This document shows, in pieces, positions 33,577 through 41,947 of a stretch of 64,000 nt of DNA (positions are counted from its first letter, which is position 1; each line of letters opens with the position of its first letter). Position numbers and translations under genes: made by a program. The notes below the pieces were generated by a model. It did no database searches. It saw only the letters and a list, made by a program, of their open reading frames with translations, and was not told the origin of the DNA. The DNA comes from Arthrobacter sp. cf158 (lineage in GTDB: Bacteria > Actinomycetota > Actinomycetes > Actinomycetales > Micrococcaceae): positions 346,540 to 410,539 of the forward strand of contig NZ_FNNR01000005.1 of assembly GCF_900106835.1 (NCBI RefSeq), written 5' to 3'.

Positions 33577-33802
33577 CTGGAACGGGCGAAGATTGCATCC
33601 GTTAAGGTGCGCCTGCTTGGCCTTCGTTCGCCGGCGCCACGCGGGAGCTGGGTCATGGCCGAATAGGCGATCTTCCAGCTGCCCGTTTTCATGACCCGAA
33701 TTCCCGCCGCCGACATCGCGGGGTGCATGGAGCATCGCGTCCTGGTAGACCCGCGGATCGTTCGACGTGGTGGGGATGGTCATGCAACTTACATGTGTAC
33801 GG

Positions 33803-33821
33803 AATACGGTATACGGAGTAT
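33803..33821. promoter_or_regulatory. ATACGGT-type operator without a clear intact target
   Basis: AATACGGTATACGGAGTAT: tandem ATACGG units around GTATAC, the reverse-complement form of the P450 regulon site. It lies immediately upstream of the truncated minus-strand frame at 33783. Confidence 0.5.
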
Positions 33822-34207
33822 GATATGTATTATCGCTTGAAGGGCTCCGCAGATGACTAGGCGACCCGTCCAAAAGCGACCACCGCGATTGAGATTGGGA
33901 CATGACCATGATGAGAAGGGCCAGCTTCGCTGAACGGGTTGTAGGCGTTCGAGACCCGCAGCCCAAAGAAACTACGCAGGAAAAGCTGCCGAGGTTCGAA
34001 GATACAGTCTTCCCAGACGTTCAGGATTAGTCCTCAAACCGTAGGAGGGCGGGCTGTCTTGGCTGCGGTTGGCAGTGGCGCGGCACCCCTTCCCGCCTGC
34101 CCAGGGTTGCTGCCGGAGTTGTAAGTCACGAGCTTCCCATCCGGATCCGTGAGCGGCTGCCGTCATTGAGCTGTAAGTGCATGGTGTGCCCAGCATGGCG
34201 GGGGTAC

Positions 34208-34222
34208 TACCGTAATATACCT
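34208..34222. promoter_or_regulatory. GntR-2 operator half-site in its own promoter
   Basis: TACCGTAATATACCT keeps the left arm of the TACCGTAATACGGTA palindrome found at 35057, and overlaps a TAATAT -10-like hexamer 68 bases before the gntR start. Confidence 0.5.
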
Positions 34223-34285
34223 AGAGTACGAGCTCCGAATCGGGCAGCAGTTGCCGCGACTTGAACCCTAAAAGGGAGATCCAGA

Positions 34286-34960
34286 ATGAATTCCGCCGTC
34301 AAAAGGACCGCTGCTCCGTTGAGGCAAGAGGTGGTAGGTGCACTCCGTCGCGCCATCGTGTCCGGCGAGTTCGCTCCTGGTCAGAGACTGGTGGAGTCGG
34401 TGCTGTGTGACAAATTTGCCGTCAGCCGGACGGTTATTCGAGAGGTGTTGAGGCAACTCGAAGCCGAGGGGCTCGTAATAATAGTCCCCAACAGAGGCCC
34501 GGAAGTTGCAACGCTGACCATCAAAGAAGCGGAAAATCTATACGAAGTTCGACGAGCCCTGGAGTCGCTGGCCGGAAGTCTCTTCGCTGAGCGCGCAACA
34601 GAAGAACAGTGCAGCAAGCTCGTCGAGTGCTTGAGTGACGTTAAAATGGCGATGGGTTCTGATGATCCTGACCGCAAACTTGAGGTCAAGGATCAGTACT
34701 ACGCGGTCCTGCTCGACGGTGCTGGCAACGATGAAATCTCCAAGCTTCTTAACCTCGTAAACGCTCGCACTCAGGTATTGCGAATGTACTCCCTCTCCTC
34801 CGAGAACCGCGGGCCCCATACGGTAGCCGAGATATCCAGGATCACGGCCGCCGCTGCGCTTGACCGCGACCCGGACGAGGCGAGAATTGCCTGCGAAGAT
34901 CATGTGCGCAGTGCCGCAAACGCGGCCCTTCGGGAAATGAAGCGCGCTATCGCTAAGTAG
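34286..34960 (+). CDS. GntR-family regulator number 2, FCD subfamily
   Basis: 224 residues. Winged helix at about residues 8-75 with CDKFAVSRTVIREVLRQLEAEGL, followed by a helical FCD domain with YEVRRALESLAG and acidic/His ligands less complete than in GntR-1 (the first FCD histidine is replaced in VKDQYYAVLLDG). GGGAGA precedes the ATG. It is likely to act at TACCGTAATACGGTA sites before the hydrolase operon and the ABC transporter. The ligand is unknown. Confidence 0.87.
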   Translation: MNSAVKRTAAPLRQEVVGALRRAIVSGEFAPGQRLVESVLCDKFAVSRTVIREVLRQLEAEGLVIIVPNRGPEVATLTIKEAENLYEVRRALESLAGSLFAERATEEQCSKLVECLSDVKMAMGSDDPDRKLEVKDQYYAVLLDGAGNDEISKLLNLVNARTQVLRMYSLSSENRGPHTVAEISRITAAAALDRDPDEARIACEDHVRSAANAALREMKRAIAK

Positions 34961-35045
34961 CGGCCGCCTGTTCCGCCATCGAACGGGCGGATCAGCCACC
35001 ATGGTCGCCCCGCCGAGATGAGGGTACTGAAACTTACATATCCAT

Positions 35046-35075
35046 TTGAATCGTCGTACCGTAATACGGTAATAT
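35046..35075 (+). promoter_or_regulatory. promoter with embedded GntR-2 operator
   Basis: A -35-like TTGAAT (35046-35051), 18-base spacer and -10-like TAATAT (35070-35075). The perfect 15-bp palindrome TACCGTAATACGGTA (35057-35071) fills the spacer, so a bound regulator would block the polymerase. It drives the unit starting at 35125. Confidence 0.6.
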
Positions 35076-35124
35076 AACTCTAGTTGAGCGGTGACATCGG
35101 AGTCATCGCCCGGAGGAGGCAGCA

Positions 35125-35508
35125 TTGAGTATCACCGACATTTGGGGCGCTTCCTGGGTATTGGCGGTCAACGCGGATAGGGAAAACCGCCACATCGGCC
35201 GGATGTCCCGGTTTATGCTCCGTTTTGAACTAGAAGACGGCGAGCATGCAGATTTCCTTTATGCAGCGGGGACCCTGTCATTCGCAAGCGCCGACCCCAC
35301 GGGGGAAGACCTATTACACATCGCGGGAGGCGCTGCTGCTTGGGCCGAACTCTCCGATGCAAATGCAGCGCCGCGCCGACATGACCTTTTAGCCCTCCTT
35401 AAGGCGCCACAGGGGCTGGAGGTAGTTGATGGCCACGACATTCTCCTGCGTCACCTGCGCGTCATTACCCGCCTCGTTGAGATTGGAAAAAAAGATGCCA
35501 AAGCCTGA
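35125..35508 (+). CDS. SCP2-like small protein
   Basis: 127 residues. The start is a TTG with GGAGGAGG five bases upstream, the strongest ribosome site in this region. A sterol-carrier-like alpha/beta pattern is seen: RFMLRFELEDGEH, then ASADPTGEDLLHIAGG, a helix, LLALLKAPQGLEVVDGHDILLRHLRVI. Such proteins bind hydrophobic or CoA-linked ligands. The 3' end overlaps the hydrolase gene by 14 bases. The family call rests on pattern only; a distant link to the SCP2 end of isomerase-like proteins is possible. Confidence 0.6.
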   Translation: MSITDIWGASWVLAVNADRENRHIGRMSRFMLRFELEDGEHADFLYAAGTLSFASADPTGEDLLHIAGGAAAWAELSDANAAPRRHDLLALLKAPQGLEVVDGHDILLRHLRVITRLVEIGKKDAKA

Positions 35509-36382
35509 CGTTTACCTTGAACCAATCCGTGGCGGTTACGTCAGGTTCACTTCTAGAAACGTAAAGTACAGGGTCTACTACGAAGAAGCCGGCGCTGGCC
35601 CGGTGATCCTGGGCCTACACACGGCCGGAGCAGATTCCCGCCAGTTCCGCCATATGCTGGCCGATGAGGAGATAACCTCGAGGTTTCGAGTCGTTGTATT
35701 TGACCTTCCCTGGCATGGTAAGTCCCTTCCACCAGCCGACTGGTGGAAGGACGAATACTTGCTGACTACCGACACCTATGCATCGGTCGTCGAGGACTTC
35801 TGCGCGGCCCTTGATTTGGATACGCCCATCGTCATCGGTTGCTCAATGGCAGGCTCGCTGGCAATTGAGCTGGCTCGCCGGAGTCCGGATCGGTGGCGGG
35901 CAGTTCTCGGGCTATCGGGAGCACTGAAAGTTGAAGGGCGGTTCCACGACTGGCCCCTGCGCCCTGACCTTAATGCACAGCAGGTCGTTCCCACATGGAC
36001 CCATAGCCTAATGGCTCCCCACAGTCCGGAGGAGTCCCGACGGGAGGTCTGGTGGATCTACAGCCAAGGCGGCCCCGGGATCTATAGAGGGGACACCTAT
36101 TTTTACGCCAAGGACTTCGACCTGAGGGAGACGGCCTCCACTATAGATACGGCCCGTTGCCCCGTCTACCTTCTGACCGGCGAGTACGACCACGCTTGCA
36201 CGCCGGAGGACACCGAAGAAGCCCTCGCGGTTATCCCCGGAGCCCGGGGTGGACGGATGAAGGGCATCGGGCACTTTCCCATGGCAGAGAACTATCCTCT
36301 GTTCCGCACATTCCTGACCCCGGTTCTTGGGGAAATCATGAATGAAGCAGGTTTGCACGAGGGAACAGGCGCCCAGGCTTGA
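35495..36382 (+). CDS. alpha/beta-hydrolase
   Basis: 295 residues. Oxyanion HT in LGLHTAGADSR, nucleophile elbow GCSMAGS (serine), acid in GEYDHACTPED and catalytic histidine in GIGHFPM give a complete triad. It overlaps the SCP2-like gene; an upstream extension is the other gene's sequence. It resembles meta-cleavage product hydrolases and lactone or ester hydrolases. Its job is probably to open or cleave an intermediate in this small GntR-2 operon; no signal peptide, so cytosolic. Confidence 0.85.
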   Translation: MPKPDVYLEPIRGGYVRFTSRNVKYRVYYEEAGAGPVILGLHTAGADSRQFRHMLADEEITSRFRVVVFDLPWHGKSLPPADWWKDEYLLTTDTYASVVEDFCAALDLDTPIVIGCSMAGSLAIELARRSPDRWRAVLGLSGALKVEGRFHDWPLRPDLNAQQVVPTWTHSLMAPHSPEESRREVWWIYSQGGPGIYRGDTYFYAKDFDLRETASTIDTARCPVYLLTGEYDHACTPEDTEEALAVIPGARGGRMKGIGHFPMAENYPLFRTFLTPVLGEIMNEAGLHEGTGAQA

Positions 36383-36538
36383 CCAGGAGATCCAAGCCCG
36401 CCGGGTCGACGACCCTTGCGGCTTCAAGATGACCCTTGATCCAGCCTGTTCAAGATCACTCCTGCCTAAGCAGATAACTGCTCATAACGTCACCTGGCCC
36501 TGGCAGGGTACTAAGTCTCAAAATGCAAGGAATCAAAG

Positions 36539-37291
36539 ATGAACTTCAAGGACCAGACGGTCATTGTCACCGGCGCGGGAAGCGGGATTGGCCGCGCGGC
36601 CGCGCTCAGGTTCGCGGAACTCGGTGCAAACGTGGCCGTGGCCGACAATAACGAATCTGCAGCAGCGGCAGTCGCGGAGGAGGCCGGACATTCAGCCATA
36701 CCGGTCGTCGTTGATGTCAGCGACTCAGGGATGGTTCAAAAGATGGTCACCGTGGTCGTCGATACGTTTGGCAATCTGGATGTGCTCTGCAACAACGCAG
36801 GCTTTGGCGCTCCTGGGAATGTGCCGGAAATCGAAGAAGACGACTGGGATCGTCTGATGGCGGTAAACCTCAAGGGCGTCTACCTCTGCTCAAAATATGC
36901 CATCCCTGAGCTCGCAAAAACCGGAGACGGACGAATCGTTAACACGTCCTCTTACACCGCCAGCGTCGGTATCCGTGATCGTGCTGCCTATGTGGCCTCT
37001 AAGGGGGGCGTCTCGGCTCTGACACGGGCAATGGCGTTGGATCACGTGGATCAAGGTATTCGAGTGAATGCTGTTGCTCCCGGCACGGTGAACTCACCTT
37101 ATTTCGACAAGATGATTAAGGAATCGGACGAACCGGGCACGCTCCTCAACGAACTCAACAGCCGTTCGCCCATGCGCCGCATGGGCGACCCGAATGAAAT
37201 CGCTGAAGCCATAGTCTGGCTCGCGGCCAAGGAATCAAGCTTCGTCACGGGCTCAGTCCTAACAATTGATGGAGGGACGTCGATTTGGTGA
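36539..37291 (+). CDS. classical SDR dehydrogenase (FabG-like)
   Basis: 250 residues. TGAGSGIGR coenzyme loop, NNAG, serine in NTSSYTAS, YVASK active site and the C-terminal GSVLTIDGGTSIW. The aspartate in VAVADNN suggests NAD(H). AAGGAA is eight bases ahead of the ATG. It lies 157 bases after the hydrolase in the same direction. It oxidises or reduces an alcohol/ketone in the operon's pathway. Confidence 0.87.
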   Translation: MNFKDQTVIVTGAGSGIGRAAALRFAELGANVAVADNNESAAAAVAEEAGHSAIPVVVDVSDSGMVQKMVTVVVDTFGNLDVLCNNAGFGAPGNVPEIEEDDWDRLMAVNLKGVYLCSKYAIPELAKTGDGRIVNTSSYTASVGIRDRAAYVASKGGVSALTRAMALDHVDQGIRVNAVAPGTVNSPYFDKMIKESDEPGTLLNELNSRSPMRRMGDPNEIAEAIVWLAAKESSFVTGSVLTIDGGTSIW

Positions 37292-37393
37292 ACGCCCCTC
37301 AAACACCTCCTGTTTATTCATAGCTTTATCAAGAACCCAGAACTTACCCGCTGCTCACCTAAGTCCGTGCAGCACAACAGAAAGGTACTACTC

Positions 37394-37831
37394 ATGGCAA
37401 TCGATTCGGTCAAGGAACAGAACGCTGAAGCCCAGACGTACATCGACGACATGGCACAGAAGAGAGGCTACGTCCTCGATTACCACAAGGTGATGGCCAT
37501 GCATGATTTTCCCGTCCTCCAGGCCGCAAACCACTTGGTTTCGGCCGCCTACCTGGACCAGCGGACTTTGGATCGCAAGACGAAAGAACTCATCTTCATC
37601 GTGAGCCTCACAGTCATGCGAGCCTCAAAGAGCCACATCCAAAGTCATATCCGCGTGGCCCTCGACCTCGGCGTAAGTCCTGCGGAGATTCTGGAGGCAA
37701 TTGAAATTTCCCTTCCTGAAGCCGGCATCGTCGCATTCCAAGCGGGACTTGAGGCGTGGCGCGAAACAGTCGGCGCCGACGGCTTGGAACCCACCGTTTT
37801 AGTCCATGAGGGTGGTAACGGCGCCGACTAA
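37394..37831 (+). CDS. carboxymuconolactone decarboxylase-like (AhpD fold) protein
   Basis: 145 residues. The helical CMD repeat is visible in LDRKTKELIFIVSLTV...SHIQSHIRVALDLGVSPAEILEAIEI. The redox CxxC of AhpD is missing (ASKSHIQSH in its place), so it is closer to gamma-CMD decarboxylases or an uncharacterised branch. The start was set at the ATG with AAAGG eight bases upstream. It would act in the same pathway as the hydrolase and SDR. Confidence 0.8.
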   Translation: MAIDSVKEQNAEAQTYIDDMAQKRGYVLDYHKVMAMHDFPVLQAANHLVSAAYLDQRTLDRKTKELIFIVSLTVMRASKSHIQSHIRVALDLGVSPAEILEAIEISLPEAGIVAFQAGLEAWRETVGADGLEPTVLVHEGGNGAD

Positions 37832-37949
37832 GTAGGCCGAGCGGCCGAAGGGTCACAATTGAGCGGCCCGCAGGGTTGGTACACACTCACTTGGCGCAAG
37901 GCCGCTTCACCGCCATTCCGGATTTGCCCACAACTCCCAAGGAGAAATC

Positions 37950-38264
37950 ATGGCCACCACCTTCAACGTCGTTGCCCAATACCGGACGAAACCCGGAACA
38001 ACGGAGAATATCCTCAAACATCTGCAGAACATTGCTGCCGAAACCCGAAAAGAACCAGGCAACCTCTCGTATGAGTTCTTCGGCGGAGTTGAAGATTCAA
38101 GGAGCATCGTCATACTGGAGAGCTACCAGAGCGCCGAAGCTTTTGAACTTCATCGCCAGACTCCGCACTTTCTCAACATTGGCGCTGTATACGTCATCCC
38201 CGAACTGGAATCGCGTTCTGTTTCGACTTACCTCAACCCGGTAGAACCGGCTGAAGCTCCTTAG
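37950..38264 (+). CDS. ABM-domain (YgiN-like) monooxygenase or quinol-binding protein
   Basis: 104 residues. The dimeric alpha/beta barrel pattern is plain: FNVVAQYRTKPGTTENILKHL, ETRKEPGNLSYEFF, IVILESYQSAEAFELH, then THF-like helix TPHFLNI. GGAG lies five bases before the ATG. Members oxidise small phenols or quinones without cofactors, or simply bind them. It is the last gene of the GntR-2 unit. Confidence 0.82.
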   Translation: MATTFNVVAQYRTKPGTTENILKHLQNIAAETRKEPGNLSYEFFGGVEDSRSIVILESYQSAEAFELHRQTPHFLNIGAVYVIPELESRSVSTYLNPVEPAEAP

Positions 38265-38401
38265 TTGCGTTGGCCGGGGAGATGGATTAACCGGTCGATG
38301 GGTGGTCTGTTGCCGAGAACGGGGTGGGGCCTGTGCGACTTCAGTCGAGGATTTAACCGGGTTGAGCATCTCTGCGCGTATTTTGGCTGCCGTAGCACTT
38401 C
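38261..38401 (-). mobile_element. transposase C-terminal remnant (IS481/IS3-like)
   Basis: Read from the minus strand, the segment encodes SHRPHPVLGNRPPIDRLIHL and a stop (TAA, 38261-38263), like the C-terminal RPHxxLGxRPP block of IS481-type transposases. The frame upstream is short and lacks the catalytic DDE parts, so only a fragment remains. Its stop overlaps the ABM gene stop. Confidence 0.45.
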
Positions 38402-39075
38402 GCGCAGGCCCCAGCCGTCGCTGACTGTCCGGGGGAAGCCTTCGATCTTCCGTTTGTCTGGCGCCTTTAGAAGAAGGCGTCTCGCGGAAATTCCGACGTC
38501 GGCGCCGGCGTCTTACTCGTCGTGGTGGATTTCAGGCTAGTGGCAACGGGCATCCGCGTCAGTGCTGACCTAAGTGGCGCCTTTTTTTGGGGTTTGCTGG
38601 CGGATGTAGCCGCTGCGCGCTGTGGAGGTCCTGGAATTCTTGCCGCCTTCACCCGGCCCAGGTAGCGGTGGCCCCCGCGTGGAATAAGAAGGCCTTCTGG
38701 TGTGAGTTGTTTCTTGGACAGCTCAACTCCACACCGGGAGGCCTTCGTCAACCCGAAAAACTTTAAGCCGTGTCCCGGGCGGCCTGCACCCGCGCACTGC
38801 AGATAGGTGCACAGCGCCGCTTTCAGCGAGTCACAGTCCGACGGCCCCCGCTCCCTTCCCCTAGTGTTACAAGAATCCAAAATCTACGTGGATATCTTTC
38901 GAATTCAGAAGCATCGATCCAAAGATTTTTCTCCAAAGGGACTAGCGGGTTGTGTATTTTTCGGATTATGGTGTGACTTGACACACATAACTGGACTCCG
39001 GTTGTGTTCCGTAAGCGATGTCGCCAGCATGGAGCCTGACTCCGGCAAGGCGGCCTGGATCAAATGTGAGAACCC
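38402..39075. other. intergenic region with mobile-element debris
   Basis: About 670 bases with no supportable gene. It holds a long imperfect inverted repeat (38689-38745), several non-coding open frames, and toward 38890-39000 AT-rich sequence with a TTGACA at 38978-38983 that may be part of the permease promoter. The mix suggests past insertion and decay. Confidence 0.45.
38689..38745. repeat. imperfect inverted repeat with 21/22-base arms
   Basis: Arms 38689-38709 and 38724-38745 (AAGGCCTTCTGGTGTGAGTTG and the complement of AAGGCCTCCCGGTGTGGAGTTG) pair with few mismatches around a 14-base loop. It could be an element end, a hairpin terminator or part of a decayed insertion sequence. Confidence 0.55.
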
Positions 39076-40557
39076 ATGACCACTACGCACAGTCCCGCAC
39101 TCACACTTAAGAAGGCATTCACCTTCCGAAGTGCTTTTATGTTTTCCTTCGTCTTCGTGTCGCCGATCGTGGCGCTCTATGGAGTGTTCGCGCTGGTGCT
39201 TGGCGCGGCCGGCCCATCAGGCTGGTGGTCTTTCCTGATTGTGTTTGCAGGTCAGATCATTGTCGCCTTTGTGTTCGCTGAGTTGGCCTCCCGCTGGCCC
39301 ATTGAAGGGTCCCTGTATCAATGGGCTCGCCGCCTCGTCGGCAACCACTATGGCTGGTTTACCGGCTGGATCTACATGTGGACACTGGCCATCGCCTGCG
39401 CGGGTGGTTCGTTCATCACTTCACAGTTCCTGCCTCTGGTGCTAGGGCTCCAACCCTTTGACTTGTTCACACAGATATTGGTCGCGCTGGGCACGCTGGC
39501 AGTAATCATGGTGCTAAACCTGATCGGTCCGAAAGCAATCAAAGCCGTCGTTTTCCTGGCCATCATCGCGGAGGTCGTCGGTAGCGTCGCCTTGGCAATC
39601 ACGCTCTTCCTCTTCTTTCAAGAGCAGCCCTTCAGTGTCCTCCTCCAGGGTGCCGACGTCACCATGCCGGGCGTCACTTTCGCAGGTATCGCGGCGGCTG
39701 CGGCCTTCGTCGGCTGGGGCTTCGTTGGCTTCGAAAGTGCTGGAGACATCGCCGAAGAGGTAGAGGATCCGCGGCGCAATGTGCCGAAGGCGATCATTGC
39801 CGCGATTCTGAGCGTTGGAACTGTTGTGGTTGTGTCAGCACTCGCCCTCATCATCGCGATACCGGACCTTGGGCGCGTACTCAGTGGCGAGGAGGTTGAC
39901 CCTGCAGCCTACATCGTCGGGTCGGCACTCGGGGAACAAGCCGTCGTGCTGCTATTCCTGCTGATCATCATCGGCTTCGTGGCCTGCATGCTGGCAACGC
40001 AAATGGCTTCGTCGCGGGTCATGTGGGCTTTCGCTCGAGATAACGCTTTTCCGGCATCCAAGTGGATCAAGCGCCTGTCACCGCGCACGTCGAACCCTAA
40101 TAGCGCCATCGTGGTTACGGCCATTCTGACGATGCTCATCCTTGTGGCCGCGACCACAGGACCCGTATACGCAACCTTAGTGAGCTTCTCGACAGCAGGT
40201 TTCTTTATATCTTTCGCCCTACCACTCGTAGCGCACGCATTGACACGCCACAAGAGCTACTGGACGCCAGGACCTTTCTCACTGGGAACTGCGGGCAAAG
40301 TAGTCGTGCCGTTGGCCGCTATTTGGGTGGTTCTGGAGCTGATTAACATTGCGTGGCCGCGCACGCCGGAACTGGATTGGTGGCAGAACTACTCGGTCAT
40401 CATAGGGCTGGTAGCTGTGCTTTCACTCGGCCTCATCGTCTGGATTCCCAGGCGCTCGACGATTGCGAATCTCCCGATCATCGATCCGGGTAGCCGAGAC
40501 AATCACGCATCCCAAACGGCCGAGAGCGCAGCAGCTGGGGCAGCATCTGATTCCTGA
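39076..40557 (+). CDS. APC-family amino acid permease
   Basis: 493 residues, about 12 helices. Helix 1 region SPIVALYGVFAL, the SRWPIEG..YQWARRLVG loop, FVGWGFVGFESAGDIAEE in helix 6 and the ARDNAFPASKW loop identify the APC/YAT-like GABA or amine permease branch. It is a close homologue of the truncated permease at 1-480. It stands alone between debris and the ABC unit. Substrate likely an amino acid, GABA or an aromatic amine; not resolved. Confidence 0.86.
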   Translation: MTTTHSPALTLKKAFTFRSAFMFSFVFVSPIVALYGVFALVLGAAGPSGWWSFLIVFAGQIIVAFVFAELASRWPIEGSLYQWARRLVGNHYGWFTGWIYMWTLAIACAGGSFITSQFLPLVLGLQPFDLFTQILVALGTLAVIMVLNLIGPKAIKAVVFLAIIAEVVGSVALAITLFLFFQEQPFSVLLQGADVTMPGVTFAGIAAAAAFVGWGFVGFESAGDIAEEVEDPRRNVPKAIIAAILSVGTVVVVSALALIIAIPDLGRVLSGEEVDPAAYIVGSALGEQAVVLLFLLIIIGFVACMLATQMASSRVMWAFARDNAFPASKWIKRLSPRTSNPNSAIVVTAILTMLILVAATTGPVYATLVSFSTAGFFISFALPLVAHALTRHKSYWTPGPFSLGTAGKVVVPLAAIWVVLELINIAWPRTPELDWWQNYSVIIGLVAVLSLGLIVWIPRRSTIANLPIIDPGSRDNHASQTAESAAAGAASDS

Positions 40558-41031
40558 TTATCTCTTCACCCCGGAGCGCCGCTGGTGATTCGTCGTTTGG
40601 TGCGGGGGAGCACGCCGTCAGGTACCGCATGTGTGAGGTACCAGACCGGCCAGCTCGGCCAGGGTTAGCGCCGGACTTGAAGAAAAGAAATGGCTATAGC
40701 GCCAGCTTCGGGATCCATGCTACGGTAATATCGTATTACGGTATTCAGATCATGGGTCCCGAAGTTCTATTTCGCATATGACATTTGCCTTGTTCGACTA
40801 TCTGCTCACCGGCGAAAGACCCGCTACGCTCCGGTTCAAATATCAAGGGCATAACACGGGCGGTGCGTCGGCAAAGCGTCGAAGGGCGTAATCACCACTC
40901 TCCACGACAGATGAACACCCAGCCCTCGGCCAGCAGAAAAATCGTCTGCTGAAACGAGCCCCGCCGGTTTCCCTCACGGCGGTAAATGTTCTCTGTCGCT
41001 CTCCACTCCTCATCTCTCAGGAAGGTCAATG
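40558..41031. other. intergenic region carrying the ABC transporter promoter
   Basis: About 470 bases without a gene. It holds the GntR-2-type operator at 40729-40743 and an overlapping TACGGTAATA at 40721-40730, about 290 bases before the binding-protein start, which leaves a long 5' leader with no recognised riboswitch. Confidence 0.5.
40729..40743. promoter_or_regulatory. GntR-2-type operator before the ABC transporter
   Basis: TATCGTATTACGGTA matches the complement of TACCGTAATACGGTA at 14 of 15 bases, next to a TAATAT -10-like hexamer (40726-40731). Confidence 0.6.
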
Positions 41032-41892
41032 ATGACCCCCTTAAAGCGCAACGCACTCATGCTCACCGCTATCGCTTCTCTGGCGTTAGCACTCGCCGGC
41101 TGTGCGGGAACTGCCTCGGAAAAAACTGAAGCCGGTCCCCAAGGGCTGATTCAACCGGGCACCCTAACTACTTGCACCTACCCCGAGTATCACCCGATGG
41201 AATACTTCGAAGGAGGAACCGGCGGCGAGATCGTGGGCTTCGACGTCGATCTCGCGCGGGCCGTTGGTGACAGCTGGGGAGTTCAAACCAAGGTTGTGAA
41301 CACCGCCTTTGATGGACTCATTCCGGGGCTGGATGCACAACGATGTGATTTGGTCATCTCCGGCCTGTCTGTCAGCGACGCGCGCCGGGAGGTAGCGGAC
41401 GCCGTGCCTTATATGCTGACCGGCTACGCATTCGCCATTCAAAGCGGAAAAAATAGCCTGGAAAATCCCGAGGACTACTCAAGCCGCACCGTGGCGGTAC
41501 TGGCGGGAAGCCGGATGGTAGCGAAGCTCAAAACCGTGAACGAGCAGCTGGCTTCCGAGGGTAAGCCGCTGATCAAGATTGACGAATACCCTGGAACCCC
41601 TCTTGCGGCGGGAGCTGTCATCTCGGGAAAGGCGGACGCGGTAATCGACACTGACATCGCCATCGCATCCCTTGTGAGTAAGAGCAACGGCACCTTGGAA
41701 GCAGTCACCAGTGCATTTGACCCTGATGAGGTCTTCGGCGCATACCTCCGCAAAGACGGCGCTCTCACCGGCTCTTTCCGGGACGCACTCAAGGCACTGC
41801 ACGAAAAGGGCACCCTCGCGGCCCTTGCAGAGCGGTACGGACTTGAGCCCAACAAGATCGACCTCTCCAGCAACCTGTCAAGCAAAAAGTAA
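41032..41892 (+). CDS. polar amino acid ABC transporter, substrate-binding lipoprotein
   Basis: 286 residues. A lipoprotein signal (RNALMLTAIASLALALAGC) ends in the lipobox LAGC. The type II (SBP family 3) fold is seen: GTLTTCTYPEYHPMEYF, GFDVDLARAVG, the RCDLVISGLSVSDARREV ligand loop and YAFAIQSG. The second of two adjacent ATGs fits the GGAAGG ribosome site better. It captures an amino acid-like solute outside the cell. It is a paralogue of 59248-60108. Confidence 0.88.
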   Translation: MTPLKRNALMLTAIASLALALAGCAGTASEKTEAGPQGLIQPGTLTTCTYPEYHPMEYFEGGTGGEIVGFDVDLARAVGDSWGVQTKVVNTAFDGLIPGLDAQRCDLVISGLSVSDARREVADAVPYMLTGYAFAIQSGKNSLENPEDYSSRTVAVLAGSRMVAKLKTVNEQLASEGKPLIKIDEYPGTPLAAGAVISGKADAVIDTDIAIASLVSKSNGTLEAVTSAFDPDEVFGAYLRKDGALTGSFRDALKALHEKGTLAALAERYGLEPNKIDLSSNLSSKK

Positions 41893-41947
41893 TGAGGGGT
41901 TGTGACCGTATGACGACCGCGTCCGCACGAGAAGGGCAATACCCCGC

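Larger units (their letters stand above)
33577..34285. other. intergenic region with operators and possible gene debris
   Basis: About 710 bases between Lrp-2 and GntR-2. A minus-strand frame beginning at 33783 (MTIPTTSNDPRVYQD...) starts just beside the operator at 33803 but runs into the Lrp gene and looks like a truncated leftover. A plus-strand frame at 33902-34045 (47 residues, ending GLVLKP) also lacks a clear ribosome site. Neither is called as a gene. The segment before 34286 holds the GntR-2 promoter. Confidence 0.5.

Noticed and set aside
33463..33966. 167-residue minus-strand frame over the Lrp-2 end
   Set aside because: Half of it is antisense to a well-supported gene; kept only as possible debris in the intergenic note.
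33902..34045. 47-residue plus-strand frame starting MTMMRRASFAE
   Set aside because: Ribosome site is too close to the start and there is no family or coupling to a neighbour.
40162..40173. GTATAC-containing sequence resembling the GntR operator
   Set aside because: Lies inside the APC permease coding region; like the GTATAC at 38187 and 30235, it lacks the ATACC flank and a promoter position.
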